Positions 6,709-15,875 of a stretch of DNA of 38,809 nt are shown here, in pieces. Made by a program: the position numbers and the translations under genes. This DNA comes from an uncultured Clostridium sp. (GTDB lineage Bacteria > Bacillota > Clostridia > Lachnospirales > Lachnospiraceae). Location of the stretch: positions 1 to 38,809 of the forward strand of contig URUX01000003.1 in NCBI GenBank assembly GCA_900551135.1, in the 5' to 3' direction. Each line of letters begins with the position of its first letter. Position 1 is the first letter of the stretch. The notes under the pieces are model-generated. The model did not search any database and had not been told where the DNA came from. It worked only from the letters and a program-made list of their open reading frames with translations.

Positions 6709-7896
6709 TTATAAATACTTCTTCAGCGTCTCAACTCTGTCTAATTTCTCCCATGGCAGATCCAGGTCGTTTCTGCCAAAGTGTCCATAAGCAGCAGTCT
6801 GCTTGTAAATCGGACGGCGCAGGTCTAACATCTTGATGATGCCTGCTGGACGGAGATCAAAGTTTTCTCTTACAATCTCAACCAGTTTCTGGTCACTGAC
6901 TCTTCCGGTTCCAAATGTATCTACCATAACAGAAGTCGGATGTGCAACGCCGATTGCGTAGGACAGCTGGATTTCGCACTTGTCTGCAAGTCCTGCTGCT
7001 ACGATATTCTTTGCAACGTAACGGGCAGCGTATGCTGCAGAACGGTCTACCTTGGTGCAGTCTTTTCCGGAGAATGCGCCGCCGCCGTGACGGGCATATC
7101 CGCCGTAGGTGTCTACGATAATCTTACGTCCAGTTAAACCGCTGTCTCCATGAGGGCCGCCGATTACGAAACGTCCAGTTGGGTTGATAAAGAACTTGGT
7201 GCTGCCGTCAATCATGTCAGCCGGTAATACGGGATCAAATACGTATTTTTTAATATCTTCGTGAATCTGCTCCTGAGTTACGGACTCATCATGCTGGGTA
7301 GAAAGAACAACCGCATCCAGACGAACCGGCTTCCCAGCTTCATCATATTCTACCGTTACCTGGCTCTTTCCATCCGGACGCAGGTACTTTAATGTGCCGT
7401 CTTTTCTTACCTTGGTAAGCTGACGGGTCAGTTTGTGTGCCAGTGCGATTGGATATGGCATATATTCTTCGGTCTCATTGGTTGCGTAGCCAAACATCAT
7501 GCCCTGATCGCCAGCGCCAATAGCGTCAATCTCGCTGTCAGACATGGTATTTTCCTTGGCTTCTAAAGCCTTGTCCACGCCTAACGCAATGTCGGCAGAC
7601 TGCTCGTCAATGGCAGTAATTACGCCGCAGGTATCGCAGTCAAAACCGTATTTTGCACGGTCGTATCCAATCTCACGGATGGTTTCCCGAACCAGCTTCT
7701 GAATATCTACATAAGCGTTGGTGGTAATTTCACCCATTACCAGTACCAGACCTGTGGTAACAGCTGTCTCACAGGCAACACGGCTCATTGGGTCCTGCTC
7801 CATTAACGCATCTAAAACGGCGTCAGAGATAGCATCGCACATCTTATCCGGATGTCCTTCGGTTACAGATTCTGAAGTAAATAAACGTCTCTCCAT
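6709..7896 (-). CDS. metK: S-adenosylmethionine synthetase
   Basis: The 395-residue enzyme makes S-adenosylmethionine from methionine and ATP in the cytoplasm. Family motifs are present: the N-terminal SVTEGHPDKMCD with catalytic His15, GAGDQGMMFGYA, and the phosphate loop FVIGGPHGDSGLTGRK, then DTYGGYARHGGGAFSGKD. Length is normal for a bacterial MetK. The start has an AGGAGG-type site (AAGGAGGAAACACT before ATG). An S-box riboswitch with its own terminator and a consensus promoter lies directly upstream, so expression falls when SAM is plentiful. A terminator follows. The gene is intact although a mobile element has integrated immediately downstream. Confidence 0.98.
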   Translation of the reverse strand: MERRLFTSESVTEGHPDKMCDAISDAVLDALMEQDPMSRVACETAVTTGLVLVMGEITTNAYVDIQKLVRETIREIGYDRAKYGFDCDTCGVITAIDEQSADIALGVDKALEAKENTMSDSEIDAIGAGDQGMMFGYATNETEEYMPYPIALAHKLTRQLTKVRKDGTLKYLRPDGKSQVTVEYDEAGKPVRLDAVVLSTQHDESVTQEQIHEDIKKYVFDPVLPADMIDGSTKFFINPTGRFVIGGPHGDSGLTGRKIIVDTYGGYARHGGGAFSGKDCTKVDRSAAYAARYVAKNIVAAGLADKCEIQLSYAIGVAHPTSVMVDTFGTGRVSDQKLVEIVRENFDLRPAGIIKMLDLRRPIYKQTAAYGHFGRNDLDLPWEKLDRVETLKKYL

Positions 7897-7940
7897 AGTG
7901 TTTCCTCCTTGTGTTTTTGCAAATTAATCTGATATTTGTG

Positions 7941-7970
7941 AAAAAGAAAAGTCCGCAGCAATGCGGACTT
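7941..7970 (-). terminator. Riboswitch-controlled terminator of metK
   Basis: On the minus strand AAGTCCGCA (7962-7970) pairs with TGCGGACTT (7949-7957) around TTGC, followed by TTTCTTTTT. It lies between the SAM aptamer and metK and is the expression platform: SAM binding should favour this hairpin. Confidence 0.85.
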
Positions 7971-7989
7971 GAGATTGTCATCATCAAAT

Positions 7990-8132
7990 CCTCTTATTGC
8001 TCGACTGGCTGCCTCCCACCGGACACAGCCCCTCGCTCAGGCTGGCACCTTCCGACCCTGGCGCTTACCGCGCACAATCGGGGTTGCCGTGACTTCACAG
8101 ATCCTTTGTATCTCCATCACTCTGAATAAGGG
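7990..8132 (-). promoter_or_regulatory. SAM-I (S-box clan) riboswitch aptamer
   Basis: On the minus strand the leader reads CCCTTATTCAGAGTGATGGA near 8132, the S-box opening with a kink-turn-like AGAG...GAT segment, then CACGGCAACC near 8092 and AAGGTGCCAGCC near 8042. P1 closes by pairing CCCTTATT (8125-8132) with AATAAGAGG (7990-7998). A terminator and metK follow. Family knowledge: S-box RNAs switch off methionine and SAM genes when SAM binds. The core could also fit the SAM-I/IV variant; a covariance model would decide. Confidence 0.92.
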
Positions 8133-8166
8133 ATATTTACGAACTTTTCAATTTTAAAACAAATTT

Positions 8167-8195
8167 ACTATACAGCATTTTAAAAACTCTGTCAA
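8167..8195 (-). promoter_or_regulatory. metK: metK promoter
   Basis: Minus strand TTGACA (8190-8195), 17-base spacer, TATAGT (8167-8172): close to sigma-A consensus and about 35 bases before the riboswitch P1. Confidence 0.85.
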
Positions 8196-8200
8196 GTATA

Positions 8201-9493
8201 TTATCCTACCTTTAAACGGAACTTCTGGGCTTCCTTTTCAGAATCCACTTTCTCAATCATTGCTCCAAGGGCCTTTAATTTTTCTTCAAAGCACTCATAG
8301 CCTCTCTGGATATAACCGATTTCATCTACTTCCGTTATGCCTTCTGCCGCCAGACCAGCCAGTACCAGCGCTGCGCCTGCCCGTAAATCCGGCGCATTAA
8401 CCTGGGCTCCTGTGAGGCGCTTTACACCGTCGATAACCGCCACATTGCCTTCTACCTTAATATTGCTTCCCATGCGGGCCAACTCGTCTACGTACTTAAA
8501 GCGATTTTCAAATATACTCTCCGTTACCATACTGGTTCCTTCTGCCAATGCCAGGGTCACGGTCATCTGAGGCTGCATATCCGTAGGAAAACCGGGATAT
8601 GGAAGGGTCTTAATATCCGTATGGCGCTGAGCCGGTTTTCCGACTACCCGTACTGCATCATCGAACTCCGAAACTTCACAGCCAGCTTCCAGCAGCTTGG
8701 CCGTAATCGCCTCCAAATGCTTGGGAATTACATTTTTTACCATAATATCACCGCGGGTAATGGCAGCCGCGCACATAAACGTGCCTGCTTCAATCTGATC
8801 CGGAATAATGGAATATTCCGTTCCGTGAAGCTTTTTCACTCCCCGAATCCGGATGGTATCCGTTCCTGCTCCTTTAATGTTAGCACCCATACTGTTTAAA
8901 AAGTTGGCTACATCTACTACATGGGGCTCTTTTGCCACATTCTCCAGAATGGTCATTCCTTCTGCCAAAGCTGCGGCCATCATAATATTGATGGTAGCTC
9001 CTACGGAAACCACATCCAGATAAATATGACTTCCTACCAAATCTATGGCATGAACCCTGACGGCCCCATTTTCAATCCGGACATCTCCCCCAAGGGCACG
9101 AAACCCTTTGAGATGCTGGTCAATCGGACGGCTTCCGATATTACAGCCTCCTGGCAGCGGCACCTGGGCACTTTTATACTTTCCAAGGAGCGCTCCTATA
9201 AAATAATAGGACGCCCGAATTTTTCGGATATATTCGTCATCTACAGAAATCTCGTGAATACTTGATGCATTAATCTTAGCCGTATGGCGGTCAATGCGTT
9301 CTACTGTCGCTCCAATCTCCTCGATTGCCTCCAACATCACATTAATGTCTCGGACATCCGGAAGGTTCTCTATCAGTACGTCATCGTCAGTCATGATTGC
9401 CGCGGTCAGGATTCCCAAGGCAGCATTTTTGGCTCCTCCTATGGTGACTTCACCTACAAGAGGATTGCCGCCCTTCATAATGTATTGTTCCAT
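8201..9493 (-). CDS. murA: UDP-N-acetylglucosamine 1-carboxyvinyltransferase
   Basis: This 430-residue enzyme performs the first committed step of peptidoglycan synthesis, moving enolpyruvate from PEP to UDP-GlcNAc. Lys22 in GGAKNAAL and the catalytic Cys117 in PLPGGCNIGSRPID are both present; this Cys is the one fosfomycin alkylates, so the enzyme should be sensitive. The family hallmarks FPTDMQPQ and LRAGAALVLAGLAAEG are also visible. Length fits the family. It has its own promoter at 9623-9650. Many Bacillota carry two MurA paralogues (MurA and MurZ), and sequence alone does not tell me which this is. The stop lies six bases before the metK promoter. Confidence 0.96.
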   Translation of the reverse strand: MEQYIMKGGNPLVGEVTIGGAKNAALGILTAAIMTDDDVLIENLPDVRDINVMLEAIEEIGATVERIDRHTAKINASSIHEISVDDEYIRKIRASYYFIGALLGKYKSAQVPLPGGCNIGSRPIDQHLKGFRALGGDVRIENGAVRVHAIDLVGSHIYLDVVSVGATINIMMAAALAEGMTILENVAKEPHVVDVANFLNSMGANIKGAGTDTIRIRGVKKLHGTEYSIIPDQIEAGTFMCAAAITRGDIMVKNVIPKHLEAITAKLLEAGCEVSEFDDAVRVVGKPAQRHTDIKTLPYPGFPTDMQPQMTVTLALAEGTSMVTESIFENRFKYVDELARMGSNIKVEGNVAVIDGVKRLTGAQVNAPDLRAGAALVLAGLAAEGITEVDEIGYIQRGYECFEEKLKALGAMIEKVDSEKEAQKFRLKVG

Positions 9494-9622
9494 CCTAGTC
9501 TCCTAAATCATACCTAGCACAGGTGCACAGAAGCAATATGCCAGTACGCTCATGCTAATATATCTATTACAAAAATGAAAAAAATGTTACAATTTTCTTA
9601 ATGTTAAAATTATGCACTATAG

Positions 9623-9650
9623 ATTATATCATAAAAATCTGGCTTGTAAA
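9623..9650 (-). promoter_or_regulatory. murA: murA promoter
   Basis: Minus strand TTTACA (9645-9650), 16-base spacer, TATAAT (9623-9628), giving a leader of about 120 bases before murA. The leader is AT-rich and I saw no known riboswitch in it. Confidence 0.7.
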
Positions 9651-9675
9651 GAGAATCCGGCTTTTTCTCCCCTGT

Positions 9676-12156
9676 TTAGTCGGTTCTGATGCTGCAAATA
9701 AAGTCATTCTGCAGATTTTGGAAATAACTGGAAGCATCATTCATTCCCATTTTCCAGGATTCTCCAGTTTCCGGCTGATACAATGTCACATTAAACTGAT
9801 CAAAACCAGTAATCAGGACGTATGTTCCCTCTCCGATATAAGCCACTGCAGGCAGGCCCTGATCCACAAAATACAAAATCTGGTTTAACGCCAGCCCTTT
9901 TGCATCCAAAAGAATCAGCCCGTCATCAAACTCTCTGCTGCCGTCAAATTCTCTTAAGTGCTGGATAATCGGTGCTGCCGTATTCTGGATATCCCGGATT
10001 GTTCGGATATTTCCTCTGTTGGTACGATTCCACAAAATATTCTGATCCTGATCGGTTACCATGCCCATGTCTTTATATGCCATTTCTACTGCCTTTACAA
10101 AATCCTGGGAAGTTCCTTTTAAACGGCCATTGCCATAGGCATAAAAAGTCATACCGGCAAATGGAGTATTGGCAGTAAGCTGCAAATCCAGAGACTGGTC
10201 ATACGAAACCTTTTCCGGGCTGGACAGCTTTACGCTCTGGCTGTTTTTTACATCTGAGGAAAGCTGCGCAAAATAAATCTTTCCCTTATCTGAAGATGTA
10301 TACCAGCCGATTCCCTCCATGGACGTATCTTCCAGTTCTGCATTGCAGACAATGGTGTCATTATCCACTTTTGTATAAGAAGCCCCCGATAGAGAAGCAA
10401 GGCGCTGCAAATGAATCCGGCTGTCCTCCACTGATACACCCGAAATATAATATCCGTCTTTTTCATACCTGGTCAATACCTGCCCGTTTTCCCCTTGTAT
10501 TTCCAATGCATACATGGGAACGTCTTCCAGACGGCCATTTACCATCCATCTGCTGTCCTGATGTGCCAGACCATAAAGGAAATCGCCTCCGACAAAACCC
10601 AGACTTCGGATATAATCTCCTTCTGGTGCAGAAATTGTCTGTTTGGATCCCGTCTCTAAATCCATCAGGCTGATATAAGATGCCTGATTATTTTTCTGGT
10701 CATTCTGCCATGCAAAATGACGTCCGTCTGTGCTGACTGCAAAAGCGCCCTCTTCCAGGGAATCTGCCAGAATAATATACTCACTGCTGCTTAGATCAAT
10801 ACCGTATACGGCATGATCCTGCATCAAATACAGCATACCGCTGCCAGACAGATAGCACAGCTTTTCCAAATCTCCTTTTAAAACCTCATACGTTGTAACT
10901 GAAGGCGCAAAAAACCGTTCCTCCAGCGCTCCCTTTTCTTCGGAATAGTGGTACAGGCCGATCCCCACCTGTCCTTCATGACGGCCCCGGTTCATATATC
11001 CATACAGCAGAAAATCAATATCTCCGCTGTCAGATACCTGCAGAATCCGGATGTCATGCTTGTCGTATTCTACAGTATTTCCACCCTCTCCGGTTCTAAA
11101 AGAAAAAACATTGATTAGTTCCTGTTCTTTCTGATCATAAAGCCATAAGTCTCTGTTGACACAAAATGCCGTCTGTTTTTTATCCGGACTTAATTTGGCG
11201 CTGACCCGTTCCTCTCCGGTCACGCCTAACAAAATCCTTTTTCCGGAAAAGCAGGCCGGATCTCCTGTAAATATCTCATCTGTCTGCCGGTCGAAATCCA
11301 TCATGTAGATTCTCTGCTCGCTCCATTTCAGAGTGAAATCATCCGTTACCTCATAAATCTCCAGACGGCCGTCTTCCGTCTGTCTGGAGGCCGGATATTT
11401 CAGTTCGATCTGGGCCATAATGCCGTCCAGTTCTTTTAAAGCAATTTCTACCGGACTGCCCTGTTCCATGGGAAGATCTCCCCAGGTCAGCTGGGAAAAA
11501 CTGCTGTTAATCGAAACATCTCCGAAAGAGCTGTTGTCCGCTGCTGCGTCAGGTTCTAAATACATAGTCAGTTCCGACGCATCTTCATAGTGAAAAGTAC
11601 TGGCTGAAAACTGTCTGGCCAGTTCAATCATAGACTGAATACTGGTATTTTCACTCCATTTGATTCTCGTATAATAGCCGATTGTTCCATTTTGGGAGGT
11701 CGTAACTGACATACTTAATAAATACTCCTGCTCTCTGGCAAGGAGGTTTTGTATCGGGAGTTCTGCCCGGATTCCATTTTCTGTAGTCTCCCAGGTTTCA
11801 ACCTGAGTCCGTTCTACCAGTCTGTCCAAATCCAGACTGCGGATTTCATAATAGATTCCAGTAATCTCTCCGTCATAATCTTCTATGTGAATTGTCAGCT
11901 TCCGGTCTTCCGGCAAAATCGTCAGAGTATCTCTCATATCCGCTTCCCGCATATCCTGGGAATATCCATGGAGACAATTCATTTTTTCTCCAAACATTTC
12001 CATATACATAACCGGAAAGGCCGTTTCCTGAATTGCCGTATACACCCGCTGCTCTTCATTTGACAAACTGTGGTTGCGAACCCATATAAAATAGCCGGCA
12101 GCGGCTGCCACGAATATCATCAGCAGAATCGCTGCCCTTGTTAAAATCTTCTTCAT
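9676..12156 (-). CDS. Membrane-anchored propeller-like protein with papain-like C-terminal domain
   Basis: The 826-residue product has a short cytoplasmic start, one membrane helix (about residues 6-27) and a long extracellular part. Residues about 30-250 are an unassigned N-terminal region. Residues about 270-650 show repeated beta-blade patterns (LSPDKKQTAFCVNRDLWLYD, AVSTDGRHFAWQN) like a TolB/WD40-type propeller. The last 150 residues resemble a C39/papain-like peptidase fold: LNQILYFVDQGLPAVAYI, then YVLITGFDQFNVTLYQPETG, where ITGFD would correspond to the catalytic His strand. I see no Cys at the expected nucleophile position (MGMVTDQDQNILW) and no His in ITGFD, so the domain is probably non-catalytic. 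It has its own promoter and is not tightly linked to murA or prs. Function unknown; extracellular binding or sensing is an inference. Confidence 0.75.
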   Translation of the reverse strand: MKKILTRAAILLMIFVAAAAGYFIWVRNHSLSNEEQRVYTAIQETAFPVMYMEMFGEKMNCLHGYSQDMREADMRDTLTILPEDRKLTIHIEDYDGEITGIYYEIRSLDLDRLVERTQVETWETTENGIRAELPIQNLLAREQEYLLSMSVTTSQNGTIGYYTRIKWSENTSIQSMIELARQFSASTFHYEDASELTMYLEPDAAADNSSFGDVSINSSFSQLTWGDLPMEQGSPVEIALKELDGIMAQIELKYPASRQTEDGRLEIYEVTDDFTLKWSEQRIYMMDFDRQTDEIFTGDPACFSGKRILLGVTGEERVSAKLSPDKKQTAFCVNRDLWLYDQKEQELINVFSFRTGEGGNTVEYDKHDIRILQVSDSGDIDFLLYGYMNRGRHEGQVGIGLYHYSEEKGALEERFFAPSVTTYEVLKGDLEKLCYLSGSGMLYLMQDHAVYGIDLSSSEYIILADSLEEGAFAVSTDGRHFAWQNDQKNNQASYISLMDLETGSKQTISAPEGDYIRSLGFVGGDFLYGLAHQDSRWMVNGRLEDVPMYALEIQGENGQVLTRYEKDGYYISGVSVEDSRIHLQRLASLSGASYTKVDNDTIVCNAELEDTSMEGIGWYTSSDKGKIYFAQLSSDVKNSQSVKLSSPEKVSYDQSLDLQLTANTPFAGMTFYAYGNGRLKGTSQDFVKAVEMAYKDMGMVTDQDQNILWNRTNRGNIRTIRDIQNTAAPIIQHLREFDGSREFDDGLILLDAKGLALNQILYFVDQGLPAVAYIGEGTYVLITGFDQFNVTLYQPETGESWKMGMNDASSYFQNLQNDFICSIRTD

Positions 12157-12223
12157 TCTAATGTATCGTCCTTTACAAATACTCCAACTTGCAATTTTTT
12201 GTATACCAAATCTGTTACAACCT

Positions 12224-12252
12224 ATTTTATATAATATCCAGCGAAACTACAA
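12224..12252 (-). promoter_or_regulatory. Promoter for the propeller-like protein gene
   Basis: Minus strand TTGTAG (12247-12252), 17-base spacer, TAAAAT (12224-12229), about 68 bases before the start at 12156. Confidence 0.5.
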
Positions 12253-12308
12253 CCTAAACTTTTCTTAATTTTTCATGATACTTTGTTTTTGCGTTTACCA
12301 GACACATA

Positions 12309-12361
12309 CAAAAAAGCTGCAGCAGCACGGTAAGGCCAACGCCATGCTGCAGCAGCTTTTC
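12309..12361. terminator. prs terminator
   Basis: A 13-base arm AGCTGCAGCAGCA (12315-12327) pairs with TGCTGCAGCAGCT (12345-12357) with one mismatch. On the minus strand it is followed by TTTTTTG just after prs. The plus strand has only TTTT, so the natural direction is minus. Confidence 0.85.
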
Positions 12362-12376
12362 AGGATTCGTTTAAAC

Positions 12377-13549
12377 TTATTTACTTCTGTACTGATCCAA
12401 CAGTTTATTGATTCGTTTTGTTGGATTTAACAGTTCGCTTAAGGATGCGTCGTGATTCAGATTATCAATAATCAACGCAATGTACTTACTCATATCTACG
12501 TCAATGTAGTATGGTCTCTGAAGCAGATCCGGAGTCTGATATACCAGATTGGTGGTCAGGATTCTGTCAATCAGGCCATTCTCATAGTACTCATCAAACT
12601 TGGCCAGACCGTTTGTAAACAGACCGAATGTAGCACAGATAAATACTTTTCTTGCTTTGCGCTTCTTTAACTCTTTTGCAACGTCCAGCATACTCTCACC
12701 GGAGGAAATCATGTCGTCAATAATCAGAACGTCTTTTCCTTCTACGTCACTTCCCAGGAATTCATGAGCAACAATCGGATTGCGTCCATTTACAATCTTG
12801 GTATAATCTCTGCGCTTGTAGAACATACCCATATCCAGTCCAAGGACATTGGCAAAATAGACTGCACGTCCCATACCGCCTTCATCCGGGCTGATTACCA
12901 TCATGTGATCACTGTCAATCTGCAGATTGGTCTCATTCCTTAATAAATGCTTAATAAACTGGTAAATCGGCTGTACCGTCTCAAATCCTCTGAATGGAAT
13001 TGCATTCTGTACACGGGGATCATGGGCATCAAATGTAATAATATTTTCTACTCCCATCTGAACCAGTTCCTGAAGTGCCAGTGCACAGTCTAAGGATTCT
13101 CTGCTAGAACGCTTATGCTGGCGGCTCTCATAAAGGAACGGCATAATCACGTTGATTCTGCGGGCCTTTCCTGCTGCTGCTGCAATGACACGCTTTAAAT
13201 CCTGAAAATGATCGTCCGGAGACATATGGTTGGTCATTCCGCACAGGGAATAAGTCAGACTGTAGTTGCACACATCCACCATCAAATATAAGTCATCGCC
13301 GCGGATAGAGGCCTCCAGAGTTCCCTTTCCCTCTCCGGAACCAAATCTTGGGGTCTTAGCCCCTATAATATAGGAATCCCTCTGATAACCGGAAAATGCA
13401 ATCGTATGTTTGTGTTCGCTTTCCCGTTCCCTTCTCCAGTCTACCAGGTACTTGTCAACCTTTTCTCCCAGAGCAGCACAGCTCTTTAAAGGAATCAAGC
13501 CCAATGGCCCTACTGGAATGGTCTCAATAATCTTCTCTTCGTACAGCAT
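12377..13549 (-). CDS. prs: Ribose-phosphate pyrophosphokinase, long form
   Basis: The protein of 390 residues makes PRPP from ribose 5-phosphate and ATP, feeding purine, pyrimidine, His and Trp synthesis. The PRPP-binding loop DVLIIDDMISSGESM is clear, as are FDAHDPRVQNA, PDEGGMGRAVYFAN and the ATP-site region RRINVIMPFLYESRQHKRSS. It is about 75 residues longer than classical Prs, owing to an extended N-terminus and a C-terminal tail; this longer form is familiar from Clostridia. I chose the second ATG (13549) because the GGAGGA site overlaps the first ATG codon and is ideally spaced only from the second. A consensus promoter lies just upstream and a strong terminator downstream, so it is monocistronic. 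Confidence 0.93.
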   Translation of the reverse strand: MLYEEKIIETIPVGPLGLIPLKSCAALGEKVDKYLVDWRRERESEHKHTIAFSGYQRDSYIIGAKTPRFGSGEGKGTLEASIRGDDLYLMVDVCNYSLTYSLCGMTNHMSPDDHFQDLKRVIAAAAGKARRINVIMPFLYESRQHKRSSRESLDCALALQELVQMGVENIITFDAHDPRVQNAIPFRGFETVQPIYQFIKHLLRNETNLQIDSDHMMVISPDEGGMGRAVYFANVLGLDMGMFYKRRDYTKIVNGRNPIVAHEFLGSDVEGKDVLIIDDMISSGESMLDVAKELKKRKARKVFICATFGLFTNGLAKFDEYYENGLIDRILTTNLVYQTPDLLQRPYYIDVDMSKYIALIIDNLNHDASLSELLNPTKRINKLLDQYRSK

Positions 13550-13598
13550 TTCGTCCTCCATCTATTGGTTATAAGTTCGTATAATAACAGGCAATTCT

Positions 13599-13627
13599 TT
13601 TATAACATTCTCCCAGGAAATAGTCAA
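13599..13627 (-). promoter_or_regulatory. prs: prs promoter
   Basis: Minus strand TTGACT (13622-13627), 17-base spacer, TATAAA (13599-13604). The -35 overlaps the stop codon of the helicase-loader gene, so prs can be transcribed independently of it. Confidence 0.75.
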
Positions 13628-14613
13628 CCCCCCAGAAGCTTTCTCCTGCGCAGATCCTCCCCATATAAGGGAATTATCCGGTATCCGCTGATAATCCGTG
13701 ATGTTACCCGGTCGGTATAGTTGTCCCGAAGCATGTTTAAGGACAGATTGGTAGAGATAATGGTCGAACGTCCGTTAGACAGTCTGTCATTGATGCAGTA
13801 AAATAATTGAGAGGAGGTAAAACTGTTGTTGACCTCGGTTCCTAAATCATCAATAATCAGCAGATCACATTCCAGTACAGACTGGTACGTATCCCGGATC
13901 TCTTCTTCGCTGCGGGACTCAAACCGGTTTTTAGAAAATACCTCAAATAAATCATTCGCTGATAAATACAGCACCGAATAATAGGCATCCATCACTTCTT
14001 TTGCAATGCAGTTGCTTAAAAAAGTCTTTCCTACCCCTGTATTTCCAGTAAACAGAATATTTCCGCCATCTGTACCAAACCGTCTGGCAAACTCTTCGCA
14101 CTGTTCTTTTACCTGCTTCATGTATCCGGCAGCCGTCATCCCTACCTGGGGGATTATATGGGTATTGTCAAAGCATTCGCAGGAAAATGTACGAAAATTC
14201 TCCCTGCTGACAATCTCATCGATGTTGGACTGGGCATACAGAAGCTTCATCTGTGCCCGTCGGAAACAATGGCATTTCTTTCCGTCTGTATATCCGGTGT
14301 CCTGACAGTCCGGACAGTCATATGTCATCTCCATGTAATCTTCCGGATATCCGTAAGCTGTCAGAAGCGCATTCCGCTGTTCTCCAAGTTCGGCAATCTC
14401 CTGTTTCAGCCTGTCCTTTGCCTCCCTGTCTCCGGCAAGAAGCTGTCTTGCTCGTTCCACTGCCTTTGCTCCTACTGCATTATCAAGTTCTTTTACAGCC
14501 GGAATTCTCCGGTAAATCTCATCTATCCTCTTCTCCTGATCATGGCGGTGTTCTATACGGCGTCTTTCATAGTCCCGCATAATGCTGTTGTATTGAGAAT
14601 TGCTAAGTGCCAT
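13624..14613 (-). CDS. Helicase loader, DnaI/DnaC-like AAA+ ATPase
   Basis: The 329-residue protein carries an N-terminal helical region (1-90), a Cys cluster at 100, 103, 114 and 116 (CPDC, CHC) that looks like a zinc knuckle as in DnaI, and an AAA+ ATPase domain. Walker A is GNTGVGKT at 190-197 and Walker B is LLIIDD at 251-256. Sensor and arginine regions follow (STNLSLNML, RVTSRIISGYR). It is expected to load the replicative helicase during initiation and restart. The start is eight bases after the dnaD-like stop, with an AGGAGA site, so the two primosome genes form an operon. The nearest alternative, an IstB-like transposase helper, is disfavoured by the zinc motif and the DnaD neighbour. 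Confidence 0.9.
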   Translation of the reverse strand: MALSNSQYNSIMRDYERRRIEHRHDQEKRIDEIYRRIPAVKELDNAVGAKAVERARQLLAGDREAKDRLKQEIAELGEQRNALLTAYGYPEDYMEMTYDCPDCQDTGYTDGKKCHCFRRAQMKLLYAQSNIDEIVSRENFRTFSCECFDNTHIIPQVGMTAAGYMKQVKEQCEEFARRFGTDGGNILFTGNTGVGKTFLSNCIAKEVMDAYYSVLYLSANDLFEVFSKNRFESRSEEEIRDTYQSVLECDLLIIDDLGTEVNNSFTSSQLFYCINDRLSNGRSTIISTNLSLNMLRDNYTDRVTSRIISGYRIIPLYGEDLRRRKLLGG

Positions 14614-14621
14614 GTCTCCTC

Positions 14622-15656
14622 CTATTTCTTTTGAAGCTGCTCTAATATCAGGGCATCATAATCTACGTCTCTCTGCTGAAAATTATGGAACTGATTGGAT
14701 GATTTCCGCACCGGTTTCTGTCCTGAGGCATTTCCTGAACCCCTGCCTGCTGTCTGTCCTCCTCTGGATATACCGGTTTCCGTTCCAGCTGCTTTTTCCC
14801 GTTTCTTATGATTTGCATCAAGCGCTTTTACGTCTGCCAGAGTATGAACATTCTTCGCTTTCCACGTTTCCAGAATCTTATCCGCATACGAAAAACTGGG
14901 GGTATGGGCTGACTGAAGAGTCCGGCTGCAGGCCTCCATTACCAGTTCTCTGCTAAATCCCCAGCCCTTAAACCATTTATCCATCATCTTCTGTTCAGAA
15001 ACTCCCGGTCTCCGGTCTGTCAGGCCAAAAGCCTTCATTACAGCAAAGGCATCCTTTGTATATGCGGCAGAAGCCAGCTTCGCCTCGTCTACCGTAGCGA
15101 TTCCCTGCTGGTGCCAGTTTAACGCTACTGTCTCAATGTAGCGAATGCTGGTATGTCCCAATTGGGCGCAGTATTCTACCAGATATTCCAGTAAATCCTT
15201 TTTCATGTGCAGACCATCATACAGGTATGCGAAGGTCTGACAGTCCCGCTGGGTAAATACTTTATTCATGTACTTTTGTGCAATATAAAGAAGTTCTGCA
15301 AACTCTTCGTCTCCGCTCAGGCGGTTTAAACTGTCTGCCGAAATCGTTTTCTTCTCTGCCGGAGCTGAATCCGGGGCAGAAACTGAAACCGAAGCGGAAT
15401 CCGGTTCCGGTCTGTCATCTCCCCTCGACAGAATCCCGGCCTTTTCCCAGTAAGCCAGCGCACGGCGCACATCTGCCTCTGTGTGATTTAATGCGTCTGC
15501 TATCGCCCCTACCTCTATCAGTTCCTGTTGGTGGCGCAGGAGGTAAAGATATACCTTTACGTATTCACCGTTGGCTCCAGCCATGTATTTATCAATAAAC
15601 TCATTGGTCACAACTGTGACCTCCGGTACTGCCTGCATACTAAGTTGATAGGGCAT
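14622..15656 (-). CDS. dnaD: DnaD-domain primosome protein
   Basis: The 344-residue protein has a winged-helix N-terminal region (residues about 10-90, TNEFIDKYM then YLYLLRHQQELIEVGAIADALNHTEADVRRAL), a Ser/Ala/Pro/Asp linker (about 95-115), and two C-terminal helical segments of the DnaD/DnaB_2 type (about 125-200 and 215-280), followed by a basic, Gly/Asn-rich tail. It should remodel DNA at origins together with DnaA and deliver the helicase with the loader encoded immediately downstream. Start supported by AAAAGGAG ten bases upstream. The promoter region holds several DnaA-box-like sites, suggesting control by DnaA. Confidence 0.88.
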   Translation of the reverse strand: MPYQLSMQAVPEVTVVTNEFIDKYMAGANGEYVKVYLYLLRHQQELIEVGAIADALNHTEADVRRALAYWEKAGILSRGDDRPEPDSASVSVSAPDSAPAEKKTISADSLNRLSGDEEFAELLYIAQKYMNKVFTQRDCQTFAYLYDGLHMKKDLLEYLVEYCAQLGHTSIRYIETVALNWHQQGIATVDEAKLASAAYTKDAFAVMKAFGLTDRRPGVSEQKMMDKWFKGWGFSRELVMEACSRTLQSAHTPSFSYADKILETWKAKNVHTLADVKALDANHKKREKAAGTETGISRGGQTAGRGSGNASGQKPVRKSSNQFHNFQQRDVDYDALILEQLQKK

Positions 15657-15694
15657 GATAGCTTTCTCCTTTTATGTAATAAAAATCTGTCTCC

Positions 15695-15703
15695 AGTATA
15701 TCA
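15695..15703 (-). promoter_or_regulatory. Extended -10 promoter of the dnaD operon
   Basis: Minus strand TGATATACT: an extended -10 (TGn before TATACT), about 38 bases before the dnaD start. No good -35 is present. A DnaA-box-like ATATCCACT (15703-15711) overlaps its upstream edge. Confidence 0.55.
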
Positions 15704-15732
15704 TATCCACTTTTAAAAGAAAATAGGTCCAT

Positions 15733-15776
15733 ATATCCACAAGTTCCATTGTGGATAATGTGGATACTGAGGATAA
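15733..15776. promoter_or_regulatory. DnaA-box cluster 1, upstream of dnaD
   Basis: Compared with the DnaA box TTATCCACA (reverse TGTGGATAA): 15733-15741 ATATCCACA (one mismatch), then three contiguous 9-mers in the opposite direction, TGTGGATAA (15750-15758, exact), TGTGGATAC (15759-15767, one mismatch) and TGAGGATAA (15768-15776, one mismatch). The exact head-to-tail spacing is directly visible. DnaA binding is an inference from the known box sequence. Confidence 0.7.
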
Positions 15777-15875
15777 CTTTTTCTGCGAATCTTAACCAAT
15801 ACTCTCGAATCCTGTCGAACCCCTTATAAATTCAAGGTTTTCGTAATTGTGCGACATTTTATTATGTAAATTAAA

